A stretch of DNA of 64,000 nt from Adineta ricciae (Eukaryota; Rotifera; Eurotatoria; Adinetida; Adinetidae). Below the pieces are notes generated by a model. That model saw only the letters and a list, made by a program, of their open reading frames with translations, was not told the DNA's origin and did not search any database. The translations under genes and the position numbers were made by a program. Below are positions 62,228-64,000 of this stretch, piece after piece. The stretch is from NCBI GenBank assembly GCA_905250025.1, contig CAJNOJ010000025.1, positions 124,001 through 188,000 of the forward strand, written 5' to 3'. Numbering within the stretch: position 1 is the first letter of the stretch; each line of letters begins with the position of its first letter.

Positions 62228-64000
62228 ATGGCTGATACTGTAAATAACGATATTTATCGTTAATGCTCTGAAAAATCCATTGTTTTCTTTTTGTAGACTA
62301 GTGCAGACAAACCAACATCGGTACATTCACTCGTGTTCCGTTCATTGAAACGAACACATGATTTATTTCTTGCTAATCAAAATGCACCTGTATCACCCGA
62401 TGAAAATGCGTATGTACTCGCTAATTAAGTGTCCAATTCCTTTATTGCCTTTCTTTTGTATGTAGCGATAGTATTTCCAGAAAAATTAAAGCCAAGGATC
62501 AGTATGGAACTGTACTTACTTTACCGAAAGGTATGAAACCACATGTGAAAGGCGCAGCAGAAGCAACTAATGCAGCATCTGAAGCAACAAGTATGTCTCA
62601 TTTGTATATATGATATTTCATGAATAATGTGTTATATAATTCATTTCAGATGATGGTAAGAGATTCGATGTTTTTTTTGTTATGTCGATTATCGCATGAT
62701 ACTGAATTTATAGAAATAACTTCGAGTGATAATGAACCAATCGGTGAAAACATTCCAAAGTAAGGCTATAATCTTAAATCTAGGTTATTTCACTGTTTCT
62801 TTCTGCTTTAGTACAATTGCAAATCCTGACACAACAGCAGCAGCAGCTAATGCGCCAATGAGCAATGTAAGAATTCATATGTACAGTTCATAATGTTGAT
62901 CGAATACTTTTCGTCAATATAGGCACTCGTTTTGGTAAATAAACCGCAACAACAGCCATCTAATCAATTACAAGCACTAGTATCGAAGAAACCTGCATCA
63001 GTTATGCCTAAACCACAATGGCATGCTCCATGGAAATTAATGAGAGTAAATTAAAACGAAAAGAGTCATCGTCCTATCGCTGCTACTTCGAACTATGTTT
63101 TAGGTGATCAGTGGACATTTAGGTTGGGTTCGTTGTGTTGATGTAGAACCAGCGAATGAATGGTTTGCAACTGGTGCAGCTGATCGAGTTATCAAAGTAT
63201 ACGAGAAGAAGCATGATTACATTTTATTCAAGATATTGTTCATTTAGATCTGGGATTTAGCCAGTGGCACATTGAAATTATCACTCACTGGTCACGTTTC
63301 TACTGTCCGTGGTGTTGCTATTAGTACTCGACAACCTTACTTGTTTTCATGTGGTGAAGATAAACAAGTCAAATGTTGGGATTTAGAATGCAATAAAGTA
63401 GTTTTTTTCAAAACGATATCATCATCTATTTCTTATTTGTATCCTTAGGTCATTCGTCATTACCATGGACATTTAAGCGCTGTTTATGCACTTTCATTGC
63501 ATCCTACTCTGGACATACTTGTCACTTGCGGTCGAGATTCCGTTGCACGTGTATGTTTTGTATAAATTCTTTTATTTGTATTTTCGAAACGAGCGTGTTT
63601 ATTTAGGTATGGGACATGCGTACTAAAGCTCAAGTTCACTGTTTAACAGGACATACAAATACTGTTAGTGACGTTAAAACACAAGCTGGAGATCCTCAAG
63701 TAAAATCTCAGATTGTATTTTATCCTCTGAAGAGTGAGTGTTCTTTGTTATAGGTTGTTACCGGTAGTCATGATAGTACAATTCGCTTTTGGGATCTTAT
63801 CGCTGGACGAACGACATGTACATTAACACATCATAAGAAGAGTGTACGTTCTCTTGCTATTCATCCCAAATGGTAAAGAACAATATTAAATCAATTATCG
63901 TAATTGCCGCTTTATTCAATTATAGGTACACTATGGCGTCTGCTTCCCCAGACAATATCAAGGAATGGAAATTTCCCAATGGTGAATTTATTCAAAATTT
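62228..64000 (+). CDS. PLRG1: Pleiotropic regulator 1 (PLRG1/Prp46), cut by the window edge
   Basis: The gene starts at the ATG at 62228 with a four-codon first exon, then [14 protein letters not shown], the PLRG1 N-terminal signature. A short variable linker coded by several small exons follows, then [12 protein letters not shown] and WD40 repeats: [62 protein letters not shown] and [10 protein letters not shown]. The match to human PLRG1 is close to residue-for-residue in the repeats. It is a core member of the Prp19/CDC5L complex of the spliceosome, in the nucleus. The frame is open at base 64,000, so about one or two repeats and the C-terminus are outside. Confidence 0.95.

Overview
The window is AT-rich nuclear DNA from an invertebrate animal. 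Nearly every gene is split by short GT-AG introns, mostly 45-65 bases, with a T-rich tract before the acceptor. I can follow 19 intact or near-intact genes, one decayed gene and one gene-like patch, packed on both strands. The mix fits a bdelloid rotifer or close relative: animal-type FAK, STRA6-like, KLHL, Rab33, KLF and PLRG1 genes sit beside chlorophyllase-like, GFA-type and bacterial-looking dehydrogenase genes. The taxonomic call is an inference. Where I walked exons, splice sites were chosen so that the joined reading frame stays open and matches the family, and total coding lengths were checked to be multiples of three.

Left part (1-10,700): a secreted chlorophyllase-like hydrolase (+) converges on a CENP-V/GFA-domain protein (-). 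A long, many-exon cytosolic carboxypeptidase of the CCP2/3 (AGBL2/3) type follows (-), then a proline-rich protein of unknown function (+). From 10,700 to 14,800 I see no gene; that stretch holds a 100-base N gap.

Middle (14,800-34,500, all +): a chimeric membrane receptor joining a C-type lectin domain, an EGF domain and a transmembrane helix to a STRA6-like multispan core. Next come a doubtful gene fragment, a B-box protein with a separate short first exon, a polyQ protein ending in two Ig domains, and a Raw/OLRN-1-like protein with two nucleoside-deoxyribosyltransferase-like domains. Large gene-free spacers lie between them.

Dense part (35,100-59,330): KLHL1/4/5-like and Rab33 (+, 294 bases apart); a small multispan protein (-); a decayed UPF0613/DUF1749-type hydrolase (-); mRNA cap methyltransferase and an RCC1-repeat protein (+, 312 bases apart); a KLF zinc-finger factor (-); a DHHC palmitoyltransferase (+); a Ser/Thr-rich protein (-); a METTL13/EEF1AKMT4-like methyltransferase (+); focal adhesion kinase (-); a Zn-dependent dehydrogenase with a likely mitochondrial presequence (+); and a small secreted cysteine-rich protein (-). 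After another gene-free spacer, PLRG1 (+) starts at 62,228 and runs off the right edge.

The genes do not form one pathway; they are ordinary neighbours in a compact genome. The item most worth follow-up is the lectin-EGF-STRA6 chimera. Next are the chlorophyllase-like protein with an altered nucleophile motif, the non-standard introns in the Raw-like and RCC1 genes, and the two close same-strand pairs that may be trans-spliced.
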